Part shown: in pieces, positions 1 to 12,589 of the stretch
Numbering within the stretch: position 1 is the first letter of the stretch
How the letters are laid out: every line of letters starts with the position of its first letter
NCBI RefSeq assembly: GCF_958450345.1
Contig: NC_088784.1
Coordinates: 77,463,747-77,527,746 of the forward strand
Direction of reading: 5' to 3'
Origin: Calliphora vicina
Lineage: Eukaryota > Arthropoda > Insecta > Diptera > Calliphoridae
DNA: 64,000 nucleotides
Notes under the pieces: generated by a model
Seen by the model: the letters and a program-made list of their open reading frames with translations, nothing else
The model's database searches: none
Told to the model about the DNA's origin: nothing
Translations under genes and position numbers: made by a program

Positions 1-330
1 TTGGATGAATCCTGCTGCTCAAAAACATTTTGAAATTGCTGACTGAGTAGCTCCCAATGATTTTGCAAGCTCTTGAATTTAACAACAATCTTCTTGGGGT
101 AATGTCCCGATTCTTGGTCTTCCAACCTTTTTGACTGGTCTGGGCGATCTTTGTCTTCAGTGTCAAAATTACATCTGAAACTCTCGCATGTTGAAACCGA
201 TGAAACACGTTAACCATAAGCTTCGGTGAGCAATCGGTATGCTTCAGCGGCCCTATTTTTCAAATTAAAGATGTAAAGCAAAACTTCCCACATATGACGC
301 TTTATTGGCACGAAAGTTTCGTCCCCTTAA
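1..330 (-). mobile_element. mariner transposon fragment (N-terminal half)
   Basis: Minus-strand similarity to the N-terminal DNA-binding half of a mauritiana-type mariner transposase, cut by the window edge. The same text recurs at 3830-4165, 7325-7600 and 16680-16830. The frame is interrupted by several stops and small indels, so it is a dead copy. No terminal repeat can be verified at the right end; homology fades around 330. Confidence 0.75.
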
Positions 331-1639
331 TAAAACAATAGTGTATAATTTGTCTGTCATTTCGAAATAATTGAGTTTAAAATTTTTGTGTTAGTAGACA
401 TCTAGAACAAAAGTAATATTTCAATCGATCTTTTGACCCACTTTGTGGAAGTAGAATTTCACCAATTCTACTAGTTTCGAAGCAGAAAAGAAAATTTGTT
501 GTTTAAAGTATAAAGTTCAGTAACTAAGTCAGAATAAATGACTGATACGTACCCTTCAAAATGACATATAAGTTATTAGTAACAAAAACCACGTTCAAAT
601 CATACATAAATCCCTAATTTTCAGGGACTTATGGAAAAAGTCAGCGAATTTAGAAACCCTTGTCTAGTATGTCTACTACATGTGCATTAGGGAGATTACA
701 CCTAAAAGGATTTCTAAGTACTCACTTAATAAATCGATGAACTTTTGATAAAAGAGCTTTCCCTGAGATTTAAGTTTTTTCTTCATCGTTTATTTATTTG
801 CACTGCTGCTTCTAAGAAGCGCCAGCAACATTATCTTTTATAATATTGTCTTCTCTAAAGGTCTTTGGGTGGATTTTATGACAAAGTCTCTTAAGTTGTT
901 TTCTGTTAACTTCTTTTGACAACAGGTTGAGTGACAAACTCTTATATTGTTGCGATTCAATCCGGTATCGATCGTCCATCAAAAACTTTGGCAACTGGGG
1001 TTTTTATAACCAAAAGTTTGTGTAAATTTTTTTAAGAATTTAAATATTTTAATATTTGTTTAATATAAATTAAACTAGACAAAAATTTCATATTTGCAAA
1101 AATTGTAAATAGTTGTAGCCCTACTACCCATGTTTTATGCATGAGTTTGAATAATAATTTAAAATTTTCATTTTCTAAGAATAGCATGAATAGAAACTTA
1201 TTTTACACACATACTATACACAATATTAGCAATTTGCAATGAAAAGAAATTATTCAAAATTAAAGGATACATTGTGAATTGTAATGTTAACAAAAAATGT
1301 AAAGTCAGTAAATCCTTTTCTAACCCCCTTATTGACTTGCAAACATGCATAAATTTAAGGACATTTGGTTGTGAATAAATAAATAAATAATATTTATAAA
1401 AGAGAATTTATTTATGTAATAATATCATGTTATATATGGATATTTTCAATGTTATAATAAATATATTGAATAATTAACAATATTTAATTTTTATATAAAA
1501 AGTAAATTCATATTAGGCTTGCAAGATCAAGTTTTGTTGGTTAAACTTGGCTTAATATACTGTTAAGATATATTTAATGAGTTGACAGTTCTAAGATTGT
1601 TGGAACAACCAAGTAAGTGTCTTAAATACATTTATCTAT
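331..1639. other. AT-rich intergenic sequence, no gene seen
   Basis: No coding frame with a recognisable domain on either strand. A 60-codon frame at 812-994 has no features of a real gene. Runs of A/T and short ATAAAT repeats only. Confidence 0.6.
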
Positions 1640-1647
1640 GTAAATAC

Positions 1648-2839
1648 TAGGGTATTCGAATTATTAGATTTTTCTCTTGTTCGAATAAAACGAATAAGAG
1701 ATTTTAACTTGTTCGAATAATTCGATCACACGTTTAAAATTAATCGAATTATTCGAATAATTTAATTTTTTTAAAAAAAAGTAAAGTATGAAGTTTTACT
1801 GTTAAAGAAAAACAAAAAATAACGTTAAAGTTAACAATTCAAGTATTGATTATGTTAAAAAACATTCGAAAACAAAGGCCATCATTAAATTTTCAACAGA
1901 AATATTCTGATCAGATTAACTCCCGAACAATCTACAAAATAATTTACTAGCAAACTCTGTAGTTTATATTTTACAGCTATGCTTTAAAAAATTTGAGCTA
2001 GTTGGACATGATCCTGAATTCAAATACAATATAAACGTATTAAGAACTTTTTTATATCGTTCATTATTTCGGGTTTTAAATTGAGTAACTAATTCTTTAG
2101 TAAATTAATTATTCACTATTTCTAAATTATTTATAAAAAATTGTATTATACATCAAGCACTATCAACGTTGCCGAATCTTTGCTTAACAAAGTGGTCTGG
2201 GGAATTACATAATAAAGGGAATCTGTCCAAAGTTTGATATCATTGTCAGTGAACGTGGTTAATTTGAAGTCAGGAAGTGCATGATTGACGCATTTACAAA
2301 TACGCAAAAAGTTTATTACCATGTTAGACAAAGATGTTCAACGATGTTCAAAATCATGTATAAGACGAACTCCAATATTTGTGTTTATCATTCGATTTAT
2401 TAAATATTTTGCAACACTTACGTTTCATCTATTTCAATGTAATCATTATAAATGTCATCCTCAATATCACTTTCGACGACCGTTTCAAAATCACATTCTC
2501 CATCACATTCAACTCCACTTTAATCTAAGTTAATATTTTGATTATTAATTGCGATTCTTCTAATATTTCGCCAGCTAAATAACCAATATTTTATTCCGTA
2601 CCTTTTATTTTCATTGGTTCAAGTTCAAAGTTAAAAGTTTTGAAATATTTGTATTTAGAATTGTAACCTCTTGCAGTAATATTTATATATTTATAGAAGT
2701 AGCTATCGGAACACTCATCTACAGTGATCGCAAGTCCCTTTGTCGTTATTCGAAAATGGCCATTCTTAAATTGATCGAATAATTATTCGTTAGAAATTAT
2801 TCGATTAATCGAACGATCATTAGTCGAATGAATACCCTA
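1648..2839. mobile_element. hAT-type DNA transposon relic with 8-bp target duplication
   Basis: Ends are inverted copies of TAGGGTATTC, and identical 8-bp direct repeats GTAAATAC flank them (1640-1647 and 2840-2847); this length is the hAT signature. Both ends carry several ATTCGAAT/TTCGATTAATCGA motifs, as expected for subterminal transposase-binding sites. The 1.2-kb interior has only short frames; minus-strand text around 2430-2530 is acid-rich but no transposase domain is clear, so this is a decayed or non-autonomous copy. Confidence 0.8.
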
Positions 2840-2847
2840 GTAAATAC

Positions 2848-3237
2848 TCCAGCTATATTAGCTTTAATGTGTTAATATACAGAAATACAAAAACACTTTT
2901 AGCTCTCCTGTAATAACTCTCACTTTTATAACATTTATTCCTGCGAACATTTTTACTTTCATTTCAGACAATTGCAGTGATGTCAAATTATAACACTGGT
3001 ATGAATTTATTCAATTATTTAAAGTTCATTTAAGAGAAATTTATCATTAACATAACCGCTATTTTTAACACAAATTTAGTTGAGTTTGTTTACTCTTAGA
3101 AATATTATGTAAAAATACGATAAAGGACCCTTTAGGGGTTTCTATGTCAATAAATATAGAAAATTCATAAAGTACCATTAGAGGAATGAACAAGTACCAT
3201 TTGTTGTCTCTTTATGCTACCTTAAACATATTAGCTA
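2848..3237. other. AT-rich spacer, nothing recognised
   Basis: Sequence between the hAT relic and the next mariner copy. No open frame, terminal repeat or RNA-like fold was recognised. Confidence 0.5.
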
Positions 3238-4165
3238 ACTTTTAGCTTTTATTTTGAAACATTTGTACAATATAAATTCATTCAAAGTATTGGTCACTGT
3301 TAGCTATGACCTTTTCCCATCTTTCTGGCAACATAAGGATTCCGAGACAAAAGAACTGCTCATCTCTTGAGGCCATGAACAAATCAAGTCAATATCGGAT
3401 ACTTTGTTCCAAAGTGAAACGTATCCCAGAGATAGCGTTCTGTATCTATCGAAACAATTAGTAGTCGGCTTTTGTGAAACACTTCATTTTAAATACTTTT
3501 TAACAGGTATTGCTAGATGTGACCGATAGTTGTCACAGTGGAATATTACGGTTTCATGTCTGGCCGCATAGTCTGGTTAGATTTCATCAGCTCATAATAG
3601 ATAGGACCCTTTCGGTCCTACCAAATACAGAGCATTACCTTAGCGCCATGGATATTTGGCTTTGGTGTTGATTCGGCTGGTTGGCCGAGCTTCACATACG
3701 ATCTCTTACGCTTCGGATATCTTTATGGATCAATTTTTCATCACAAGTGATTCGGTGCGAAAATTATTTTCTTTTATAGCATTGAAGCATAATTTCGGAA
3801 ATGCAATATCGTCTTTCAAGGTCTCTCGGCTTCAATTCGTATGGTACCCAATTTCCTTGCTGTTGGATGAATCCTGCTGTTCGTAAACGTTTTGAAATTG
3901 CTGCTTGATGAGCTCGCAATAATTTTGTAAGCTCTTGTTGAGTTTGACAATAACCTTCATGTAGTAATGCCTCCAATTCTTGGTCTTCAAACCTTTTTGG
4001 CTGGCCTGAACCGAACAAACCATCTCTCGCACAATTCACCATAAGCTTCGGTGAGCAATCGGTTATGCTTCAGCGGCACTCGTTTTCATATTAAAGAAGT
4101 AAAGCAAAACTTCCCGCAAATGACGCTATATTGGTACAAAATTCGACATTTTCGAAGCAAAAAAA
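3238..4165 (-). mobile_element. mariner transposon, near full length but broken
   Basis: Reading the minus strand from 4165, the sequence follows a mauritiana-type mariner transposase: HTH region, then a block ending at the RWVPHEL-like motif (here NWVPYEL near 3850), the catalytic-domain start, and the C-terminal segment ending near 3290. Frames are broken at several places (an open piece covers 3764-4042). The 3' end text TTTTGAAACATTTGTACAA at about 3250 recurs in the copies at 8360, 14315, 16035 and 22180. Confidence 0.85.
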
Positions 4166-6306
4166 AACTAAGTCTGCTTTTACACAGGGCAAGTTTTCTT
4201 GCGCAAGTCTAGAGTTTATAGGAGAGAGAGGCAAGAAGAAGAAGCAAGTGCACCCCTCACACTTGCTTGTAAGTTTCTTCAATTCTCTTTTGTTTTCTCA
4301 TTTTCACTATGGCGTCTATTAGGTTTTGACATATAAAATTGAACACAGACTTGCTGTGTGTAAACAGACGAGCAAGTTTAAAAGGGAATCGAAGAGAGAA
4401 TTTAAGTAAGAATAAATGATGCAATCTATTGCAAATTCCGTATTTTTAAGTATACGCTCATTAAAAATGTACCATAGGAGAAAAAGTATTAATGGTACTT
4501 CTCTTTTGAAGGCTCGTCAAAGTTTGAAATATCAAAATCTCCCTTTTGACGAATTTTTTGTATCTCAAAGGTTTCAAGTCTGTATTTATTTTCTCATTAA
4601 AAACATATGTTTAAAAAAAGTACCAAACTCTTTACCCCGATATGGCCCAATCTGACTTTTCATACTCGAAACAACAAACTGTTAGTTAATTTTTGTATGT
4701 CTGGAGGAACCAATGTTTAAAATTATATCAAAATTGGATTTATAATTTCGAATAAAATGTATTTTCTTGTTATTTTCCCTTCTTGGTACTTTTTTCTTTA
4801 CAAATTTTATTCAAATAAATTTTAATATCACATTTATATGTCAATTTATAGAAAAACATTTTTTATGCAAAAAGTACCAAAAAGTTTAAGGTTTGAATTT
4901 CCAAAAAGTACCAAATTTACATATGTAAATAAAAAATACAATATAAAATTTATTAATATTTTTATTGGTTTATAAAATGTACCAAAACCTAGTTTTTACC
5001 CGTTTTCTCCCCTAAAGTGTTCAAATTTAAAAAAAAGTACCAAACCGTCTAATAATATTTTAAATATTTTTGGTATCTTTATTAGTTTAGAAGATATAAG
5101 GTTTTTGTTTGAAAAATATTAAATTTTTCAAATATTTTTCAAGTTTAAAACATAATTACATTTGCATTCAAGTCAAATGTTCATGTGCTTGAATTTTTGG
5201 GGCTTTGGTGCCCTGAAGGAAACCTGGGGACAAGTGTCTCCAAGTCACCAGTTTTGTCGACTATTTTGGTGACTTTTTAGCGACATTGTCAACGAAGACA
5301 ACTCTTCCATCTGTTATGAATTCATACCATTTCGTTTTTTAATTTGTTTAATACAACGTCAAATGTTAACAAAATATGCAGTTTCATTATTTACATCTAC
5401 TTCAGAAAAGTACCAAAAGTGTAGATTAGAATTACTAAAATGTACTAGTGAATAAGTACCTAGTCAATAGTAATATCGTCAGTAGTAGACTTCCAATGAC
5501 ACGCACATGTTAAATGTCTATAGTAAATAGCATTGTCTGGGGTAAAATAAGTCACTAGTACTGGTGACTGTGTCAATAGTAAGTCAGTATAGTTTCACTA
5601 TTGACACTTCCTGCAGGGTGCTTATTGGGTACATTTATTTTCAAATACACATATAGTTTAAGATTAATAAAAATCTCAGTATTACTCGTAGTATTTCCTT
5701 AGTTAACTTTATCTCCACTTTCTGAGAATTTAAATTTTCCAAAAATTAGAAATTCAAAACTTCTTATCCTCCAAAAAAAATAACAATGTTAATTTCATTT
5801 CAATTCATTGAAAAACAACCCGACCTAATGTGTGGTCTAGTTAACAGGAAAAATAATCAGCAGGTAAATTGTTGGTGCCGCACGTTTGACAAATCAGCCG
5901 TAAATAATTAATAACCTAACAGAAAATAAGGACACAACTTTATCTTATATTCCTTAACACATACACAACTTGCATTAAGTGAAAATATTCATTCCCACCT
6001 TCAGGATACATTCAATTTATAGCTGAACGTTGTCGCATAACAACATTTAACTCAATCGAGTCCGCACTAAATCCACCAACAAGTTATGTACAATATAGAA
6101 GAGAAATAACAGCAAGGAATAAGCAAAAAAATAAAGTAAAAAAAGAAGGATTACAAAAGGACAAAATGGGAATTCTAAATAATAAACGGCTTTAATAACA
6201 GGAAAATACTCGTACTACTTATTACTTTCTACTCCTCTATAAGTGTGCAAGTGTCTATTGAAGGGGTGAAAAATAAAAATTACAAATTATTTCAAATGAA
6301 AATAAA
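4166..6306. other. intergenic, with one possible inverted-end element at 5211-5618
   Basis: No gene is supported. Within it, 5211-5618 begins CCCTGAAGGAA and ends with the inverse of CCCTGCAGGAA, with further SGTCACCAG-like motifs near both ends, which hints at an old DNA transposon of about 400 bp. The flanking 8-mers do not match, so the call is weak. The remainder is AT-rich with repeated 'AAAGTACCAAA' strings between 4600 and 5450. Confidence 0.35.
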
Positions 6307-6969
6307 ACAAGTAAGAGACCTATATTCGGCTGTGACGAATCTTATATACATACCTTTCACCAAATTATACTTCTTAAAACTAATTTTAAATATTTTTAGG
6401 TAAACAAAATTTTTTTTTTAAAATTTAAAATTTTTTTTTTGTTTTTTCTATTAATTTTTTTTTTTAATATTTAGCAAAAAAAACTTTGGTGAAAAAAAAA
6501 TTCGGGTTAATAAATATTTTTTCCGATTTTGACCCATTGTAGGTCCAACTTACTATGTGGTCTTATATACATCATTGCAAAGGTCTTTGAAATATCTATC
6601 ATTAGATATCCATTTTGTCTATATTAATGACTTAGTAATTAAGATATAGGTAAAAAAACAGGTCAAAACTCGAGGTTGTCCTGGTTTTTTCCTTATATCT
6701 GAGCCATTTGTGGACCGATTTTCTCGATTTTAAATAGCAACCGAGCCTGAAGAATTCCGGAGATATTGATGTATGAAATGTATGTAAGTTATTTGGGGGC
6801 TTCGGAAAGTTGATTTCAACAGACAGACGGACATGGCTTAATCGACTCTACTATCTATAAGGATCCAGAATATATATACTTTATAGGGTCGGAAAATTAT
6901 ATTGTGGAAATTACAAACGGAATGACCAAATTATATATAACCTTCTCACGACGGTGAAGGATATAAAAA
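6307..6969 (-). mobile_element. DINE-1/INE-1-like repeat, copy 1
   Basis: Starts ACAAGTAAGAG plus a TATTCGGCTGTG... hairpin end and finishes with the inverse of the TATACCCTTCACC...GAAGGG stem-loop. The core 'GCCATGTCCGTCTG' (inverted here near 6825) and 'CCGACCCTATAAAGTATATATATTC' type text match the Drosophila DINE-1/INE-1 consensus as I know it; orientation is given relative to that. These are non-autonomous, Helentron-related repeats. Confidence 0.7.
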
Positions 6970-7324
6970 TGTACATTGTGGGTCATAAATGTACCATAAT
7001 TTTGTTTAGTATTTATTTTAGACCAAGATTTCATTCATGGAATTGACCGGATGCACCATTTCCCAAAACCTTTCGTCGGTTAATAATTCGATATATTGTG
7101 AATGATTGGAGATATCTTAACGAAATTTTACGTAGTACGAGCTGAATTGTTTCTGTTGTCGACTTGTATTTACATGTCCTTTTATTGGGTGTATGACTTA
7201 AAAGTGCGGGATTTACATAGATTGCGTATATTTTTAATAACTTATATGTCATTTTGAATGGCACATGTCCGTCATTTATTCTCACTTAGTTCTTCAACAT
7301 TATAGTGTAAACAACAAAGTATTT
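6970..7324. other. short AT-rich spacer, nothing recognised
   Basis: Sits between a DINE-like copy and a mariner copy. An 84-codon minus frame (7031-7285) shows no domain. Confidence 0.5.
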
Positions 7325-8395
7325 TTATGCTTCGAAAATATCAAATTTTGAACCAACAAAGCGTCATATGCAAGAAATTTTACTTTACTTATTTAATTTG
7401 TGCCGCTGAAGCACAACGATTGCTCACCAAAGCTTATGGTGAATGTGATCCAAAGACAAAGATCGCCCAGGCCAGCCAAAAACGTTTGAAGACCTCCATA
7501 AAGATTGTTGTCAAGCTCACAAGAACTTGCAGAATTATTGGGACGTTTGCAAGCAGCAGGATTCATCCAAAAGCAGGGAAATTGGGTACCATACGAATTG
7601 AAAATGATTGACCTTGAAAGACGATTTTATATCTCTGAAATGCTGCTTGAACACTATAAAAGAAAATCATTACTTGGAATGAAAAATGTATCCATTACGA
7701 CAACCCGAAGCGCAAGAGATCGTATATGAAGCCCGGCCAACCAGCCGAATCTAAACAGTAAAACTAAATATCCATGACGCTAAGGTAATGATCTGTATTT
7801 GGTGGGAGCAAAAGGGTCCTATCTATTATAAGCTGCTGAAATCTGGGCAGACCACAACAGGGAACATGTACCGAATGCAACTGATTCGTTTGAAACGAGC
7901 ATTGGCCGAAAAAGCCCAGAATATGAAGCCAGACATGAAACCGCAATACTCTATCATGACAACACTCGATCACATGTTGCAATACCTGGGCGGTTACTGC
8001 AGTACTGAAAATGTTCGAAAATGTGTGCTAAATACATTGTAATTCTAAAAGATTTCCTTTCGAATCGTAGTAGGGAGTAACTCCCCTGTTAAAAAGTAGA
8101 TAGAATGAAGTGGTTTGAAAGTTTTGCCTCATCAGCTTTATAGTCAAGACCGTGTACCGTCCGTCTACGATTTGTTTCGATCGATGCAGAACGATCTCTC
8201 TGGGATACGCTTCACCTTAGAACAGAGTATCCGAAATTGGCTTGATTCGTTCTTCGTCTCAAAAGCTGAGCAGTTTTTTTGGCTCGGAATCCATTTTTGT
8301 CAGAAAGATGGGAAAAGGTAATAGCTAACAATGGCCAATACTTTGAATAAATCTATATTGTACAAATGTTTCAAAATAAAATCTAAAAATATTGT
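7325..8395 (+). mobile_element. mariner transposon, nearly full length, inactivated
   Basis: The 5' end GCTTCGAAAATATCAAATTTTG matches the inverted end of the 3238-4165 copy, and the 3' end runs through TTGTACAAATGTTTCAAAATAAAA. Translated pieces in three frames give the HTH half (7400-7600), the WVPYEL motif (about 7590), the CIWWEQKGPIYYKLL block just after the first catalytic aspartate (7795), and the C-terminal part to about 8320. Frameshifts and a missing stretch around the second catalytic aspartate (7940-8110) show it is dead. Confidence 0.85.
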
Positions 8396-8618
8396 AAAAG
8401 TTCCGCATAAATCATACATCCAATAGTTTCCAAAAAAATATCCCTTGTATTGACACTAAATATATTTCTCTTCCCATAAGATACAATAGTTGCATCAAAA
8501 TGTACTATATAAGTAGATCATAGTGATCTGGTGCATAGAGAAACATAGAGCGGAAACTAGAAAAAAAACTCAAATTATTCAAAATAATTTTTTTGTTTTC
8601 ACATAGTTTTTTCTACTA

Positions 8619-9916
8619 AGGAGTGAGATCGAAAAATTCTTAACATACATATATGTTTATAAAAAAGAAACCACTAAACTTACAGCTTTAATTTTTTTTT
8701 TATTTGATTGAAATTATTATTACAATTTACAAAAAAAATTATTTTTATAGTTTTAATCACTAGTGATGAAATTTTGAACCTTTTTCGGAAACCCTTCCAT
8801 TAACGTTTTTATAGTGCTTTCTGTCACTTTGCTCGAACATGTAGTCCATCTCCGTTTAAAATCTACCACACTTTTGGACACCTTTTTTGTACTCTTCAAT
8901 TCTCTTTTAACAAGAGCCCAATATCTCTCCACTGGCCTTAGCTCCGGGCAGTTTGGAGGATTTGCCTCTCTTGGTACAAATACCACATTATTGTTCTTGT
9001 ACCACTCAAGGGCTTGTTTGCCATAGTGACAGGATGCCAAGTCAGGCCAAAAATAAGTGGACACATTATGAAGTCTTATGAATGGAAGCAGCCTTTTTTG
9101 TAAACATTCCTTGATGTAAATTTCGGTATTTATAGAGCCCGTTGTAACAAATGAGTGGCTTCTTTTGCCGCAACTGCATATTGCTTGCCATACCAAGAAC
9201 TTTCTGGGAAATTTTGTCTGCTTTTGGGTCCTAAACTTTTCTTCAACATTCCCTCGAGCATCAGCAACATAAAATTTTTGACCTGGAAGTTGCGAAAAAT
9301 CTGCCAGAACATACGTTTCGTCATCCATTATGCAGCAAGAATATTTTTTTATAAAACTTGACTTCAATTTCCGTGCTCTGTTTTTGGCCTCTAAATTTTT
9401 AGTAGCGTTCCTGTCAGGAACTTTTTGAGCCTTGTATGTTTTTAAACCTGCATTAGCTTTAACTTTTCGTACCAAATAGTCCGAGCACTGAGCTAACCGG
9501 GCTGCTTTCCTACCGGATGTGTTGGGAGCTCTTTTGAAAATGCGTTCTATTTTTTTGGCTTTAGAAACATCATGTGGACCATTCCTTCTACCTGAACCAG
9601 GTTTTCTATCAACTGACAAGTTCTCCCGGTACTGTTTAATAACATTGGAAACAGTTTGACGGCAGACCTTTGTATGCTTGGCCAACTTTTTGTAAGACCA
9701 AGTTGGGTTTTGTTGAAAATATTTAATAATTTCAGTACGCACTTTTTTCTGGTCACTCATTTTAATCAGATTAACAAAAAAATTAATATAATTGACATTA
9801 CACATAATAACTGACATGTTTTTCAAAGGTAACTTGATCAAAAAAAAATTCAAATAATACTTGGGTTAAAAAATGTAATGAAAAACGTGTGTTAAGAATT
9901 TTTCGATCTCACTCCT
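8619..9916 (-). mobile_element. intact DD37E (IS630-Tc1-mariner) transposon, 1298 bp
   Basis: Terminal inverted repeats are perfect over 27 bp, beginning AGGAGTGAGATCGAAAAATT at both ends. The insertion duplicated TA (8617-8618 and 9917-9918), and the uninterrupted MITE at 10137-10320 gives the empty site, with a single TA. It carries one uninterrupted transposase frame. Perfect ends, intact coding and a clean empty site all suggest recent mobility. Older relatives lie at 19635-20361 and 23059-25796. Confidence 0.92.
8753..9760 (-). CDS. DD37E transposase, 335 aa, apparently intact
   Basis: Cuts and joins DNA at the element's inverted repeats, acting in the nucleus. The frame is open upstream to 9853, but I start at the methionine of MSDQKKVRTEI, which begins the conserved HTH region and also starts the related relics at 20205 and 23220. 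N-terminal helix-turn-helix about residues 1-60 (NPTWSYKKLAK, TVSNVIKQYRE), a GSGRRNGP linker that resembles the family GRPR-type motif at about 65-72, then the catalytic domain. First Asp is in IMDDETYV, second in WPDLASCHY, and Glu in RPVERYW. I count 37 residues between the second Asp and the Glu, hence DD37E, the spacing known for the ITmD37E group of insects. No stop or frameshift is seen. Confidence 0.9.
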   Translation of the reverse strand: MSDQKKVRTEIIKYFQQNPTWSYKKLAKHTKVCRQTVSNVIKQYRENLSVDRKPGSGRRNGPHDVSKAKKIERIFKRAPNTSGRKAARLAQCSDYLVRKVKANAGLKTYKAQKVPDRNATKNLEAKNRARKLKSSFIKKYSCCIMDDETYVLADFSQLPGQKFYVADARGNVEEKFRTQKQTKFPRKFLVWQAICSCGKRSHSFVTTGSINTEIYIKECLQKRLLPFIRLHNVSTYFWPDLASCHYGKQALEWYKNNNVVFVPREANPPNCPELRPVERYWALVKRELKSTKKVSKSVVDFKRRWTTCSSKVTESTIKTLMEGFPKKVQNFITSD

Positions 9917-10136
9917 TAATACATTCTCACCACTTAGGTTTCAGACAACTGAGTTAGGTCTTTGACAGGAGAGTTTCTGCTCTATGTCTATTCTCTATGA
10001 TCTGGTGCTCCACAAAACATTAGAAATTTACAAACTACGATATTTTAGTACCTTCGACTATTTTCAACAGGTATTTACTTATTTATATAAACATTTTTTG
10101 GAATATTTTTATTTAAAACACTAAACCATAGAGAAA

Positions 10137-10320
10137 CATAGAGCGGAAACTAGAAAAAAACTCAAACAAAAAAAAAAAATTACTCAAAATAATCACACAT
10201 ACGAGTGTTGTTTTTGTATTCACATAGTTTTTTCTACTAATACATTCTCACCACTTAGGTTTCTGACAAATGAGTTAGGTCTTTGACAGCAGAGTTTCCG
10301 CTCTATGTCTATTCTCTATT
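10137..10320 (+). mobile_element. hAT-type MITE copy 2 (uninterrupted, 184 bp)
   Basis: Flanked by the 8-bp repeats CACTAAAC (10129-10136, 10321-10328). Inverted ends CATAGAGAA/CATAGAGCGGAAACT. It contains the text TTTTCTACTAATACATTCTC that is interrupted in copy 1, so it serves as the unoccupied reference site for the DD37E insertion. Confidence 0.9.
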
Positions 10321-10328
10321 CACTAAAC

Positions 10329-12589
10329 TTTGAACTAAAAAAAGTTTAAACGATTATCCTTGATTTACCAAATAAGTCTATTTCAATGACAAAGTACTTG
10401 ACATGTTTGAATTGTACCAAAAAAATAAGAAAGTACCAATTAAAGTAACAATTTGCTCATGCCCAGCCATCTAGAGTGGAGTATAGGCAGCAATGTCCTT
10501 GAAAATATAAGCAGTAGGTTAAATGCAAACCATTACTGCTGCTACACTCTCTTATTTGTTGCTGTTGTTGGTGTTGTTTCTGCTGTCAAAAGAAGATGAT
10601 GATAAGACAACAGGACAAGTGCGAATTCGTGTAAAAAAATGTTGAACTCAAAATGGAAATTATCAATTACAGTTTGTTGTTGGGTAGTGAGGAGGGGGGG
10701 TGGGGGTTTATAAAAAGGGAAAACTTCAAATGAAAAAATAACATAAAATATTCTTATAAAAAGTAAAGAAATATAGAAAAGAACATAAAACGGAATTTAA
10801 TTTTATTACAAAACAATCAAGCATGTACTTACCTCCACTTAAACGCAACAATGTTGTTGGGGACAATTTGGAAATATTTAATTGTATTTGAATTGTGAAA
10901 ACAGGATATTTATGATTTTCTATGAATAAAAGGAAAATCAATCAATTAAATAAATGGATAACACAAAAACTGCATATATTAAAGGATTTTAAAAAAGGTT
11001 ATACACACAAATATATAATTTAATTAACAATAATTAATATATTTCAGAAACACACTTCTTTTGCTCACATAATCTATATATTATTTATATTATTATCCTT
11101 TAGTTATTACAAAAGGATGTTTTACATATACATATATTTATTTTTCTTCTTTTCCTTTTTTTTTTGTTAAATACATATAAAGTATACCAACAAATTCATA
11201 TATAGTGAATGCCAAACAGAAAAATATATCCAACAAATTCGCATAAACTCAAGCCAAATAAACCTGGCTGGCTGGCTGACTTTACAAAATTTTCACCGCA
11301 TACCCTCTCAAATTAGCACCTTATTTCTGTGTCTTTCTTTCTTTGGGTTTTCTATTCTAGAATATAAAAGTGCGTTTGTGTCTCTAACCGTGTTTAAGTG
11401 TAAGAGATATTCGTACCGCAAGGTTTTTAAGGAATATTTTTAGCCGCTTTTAAATTCCCCAGAACATCTAAACGGTTTGAATGTTAAAACAGAACTAAAT
11501 AAATATTTTCTGTAAAATTGAGTTGTTACGACGAGTTGTTGTTTGTAGTCAGGGATGAAATGAAAATGAGATTTTTTTTAGTGTTTGGGGTACTAAAAGC
11601 AAAGGGTACTTTGCTGGTGGTACTAAAGATGCTGGTGCAGTACTTTTAAGTACTGATAAGAACTTTCTGCTAGTAAAACTAAAATTGTTTACTTCTGGTA
11701 GAATTTTTAAAGGAAGTCGTACTCAAATCTTTTATTAAGTTTAAAAAATTTATATATTTTAAGCCAGAAATTAATAAAGTTAAGAAACAAACAAGTAAGA
11801 GTATAATATAATACGAATGGGCAAATGACTTAAAAATGCCATTTATTCTCACTTAATTACACTGCCCAACAGCATTTTTGGAACAGACTAGCGACCCTAT
11901 AATTCTGAAAGGGCATGTTGAGTATATCATTTTTGTAGAATCAACTAATAGTCCTGGTTGGTCTGAATATTTTTTTACAGTGGGTCAAAGTTTTAATTTT
12001 TTGATCGAAGGTAGCATTATACTAACTGAAAAAAAAAGTTGTAAGTTAATATCTGAGAGAATTCTTATTGTCAGAGTTATATTGTGGAATTTTATGGGGA
12101 TCATTTTTGTGGAAGATCTCCTCTCTTTAGGGGTCAATTTGACTCCTTTTTCGAGAAAACCGAAAAAGTCCTTTCAAAAAGGACATTTAAGGATTAAAAT
12201 ATTCTACGAAATTTTTTACATAAGTTGTAAATAAAGCCATTTACGCTTAATTAGCAAAATTACACGCCATATCGGGTCCAATCCAAATATGATCCGAATG
12301 AGTTGAAATTAAAAATATAAATAGTCTTTAAGGAGATCTACAAAAAATATGCATACATATGTAAGTTATCTCTTTTAGTTCAAGAGATATTTAGATTTAT
12401 TTATTTAGTTTTTTTAATTCTGCTCCATCTTTTTTTGGTTTTTTAGATATGGCGGGCCTACGGAGGTTCGATTTTTTTTTTTAAAATATCATCTATATTT
12501 GCAATAAAATTTCGAATACAATAAAAGTAACATGCTGACAGTTATCTCATCCTTATAAAAAGTTACACGCATCTAAAGTTGGAACATGA
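10329..12589. other. AT-rich intergenic, no gene supported
   Basis: No recognisable protein. A 118-codon plus frame (11878-12234) is open but shows no domain and lies in AT-rich sequence next to repeat-like text (CACTGCCCAACAGCATT), so I do not call it. A G-tract at 10691-10706 (GGAGGGGGGGTGGGGG) stands out in this AT-rich region. Isolated CAGGGATGA text at 11553 resembles an end of the candidate element at 31841-32628. Confidence 0.5.

Larger units (their letters stand above)
8534..9999 (+). mobile_element. hAT-type MITE copy 1, split by a DD37E transposon
   Basis: Outer ends CATAGAGAA...and its inverse are flanked by perfect 8-bp repeats ATCTGGTG (8526-8533, 10000-10007). About 166 bp belongs to the MITE; 8617-9918 is the inserted transposon plus its duplicated TA. 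The two other copies are at 10137-10320 and 15835-16022. It has no coding capacity, and presumably was moved by a hAT transposase encoded elsewhere. Confidence 0.88.

Noticed and set aside
5211..5618. Confident DNA transposon
   Set aside because: Inverted ends of 11 bp exist, but the flanking sequences do not duplicate; kept only as a weak note.
11878..12234. 118-codon open frame as a gene
   Set aside because: No domain, no splice or promoter context, AT-rich and beside repeat-like text; such a length arises by chance here.
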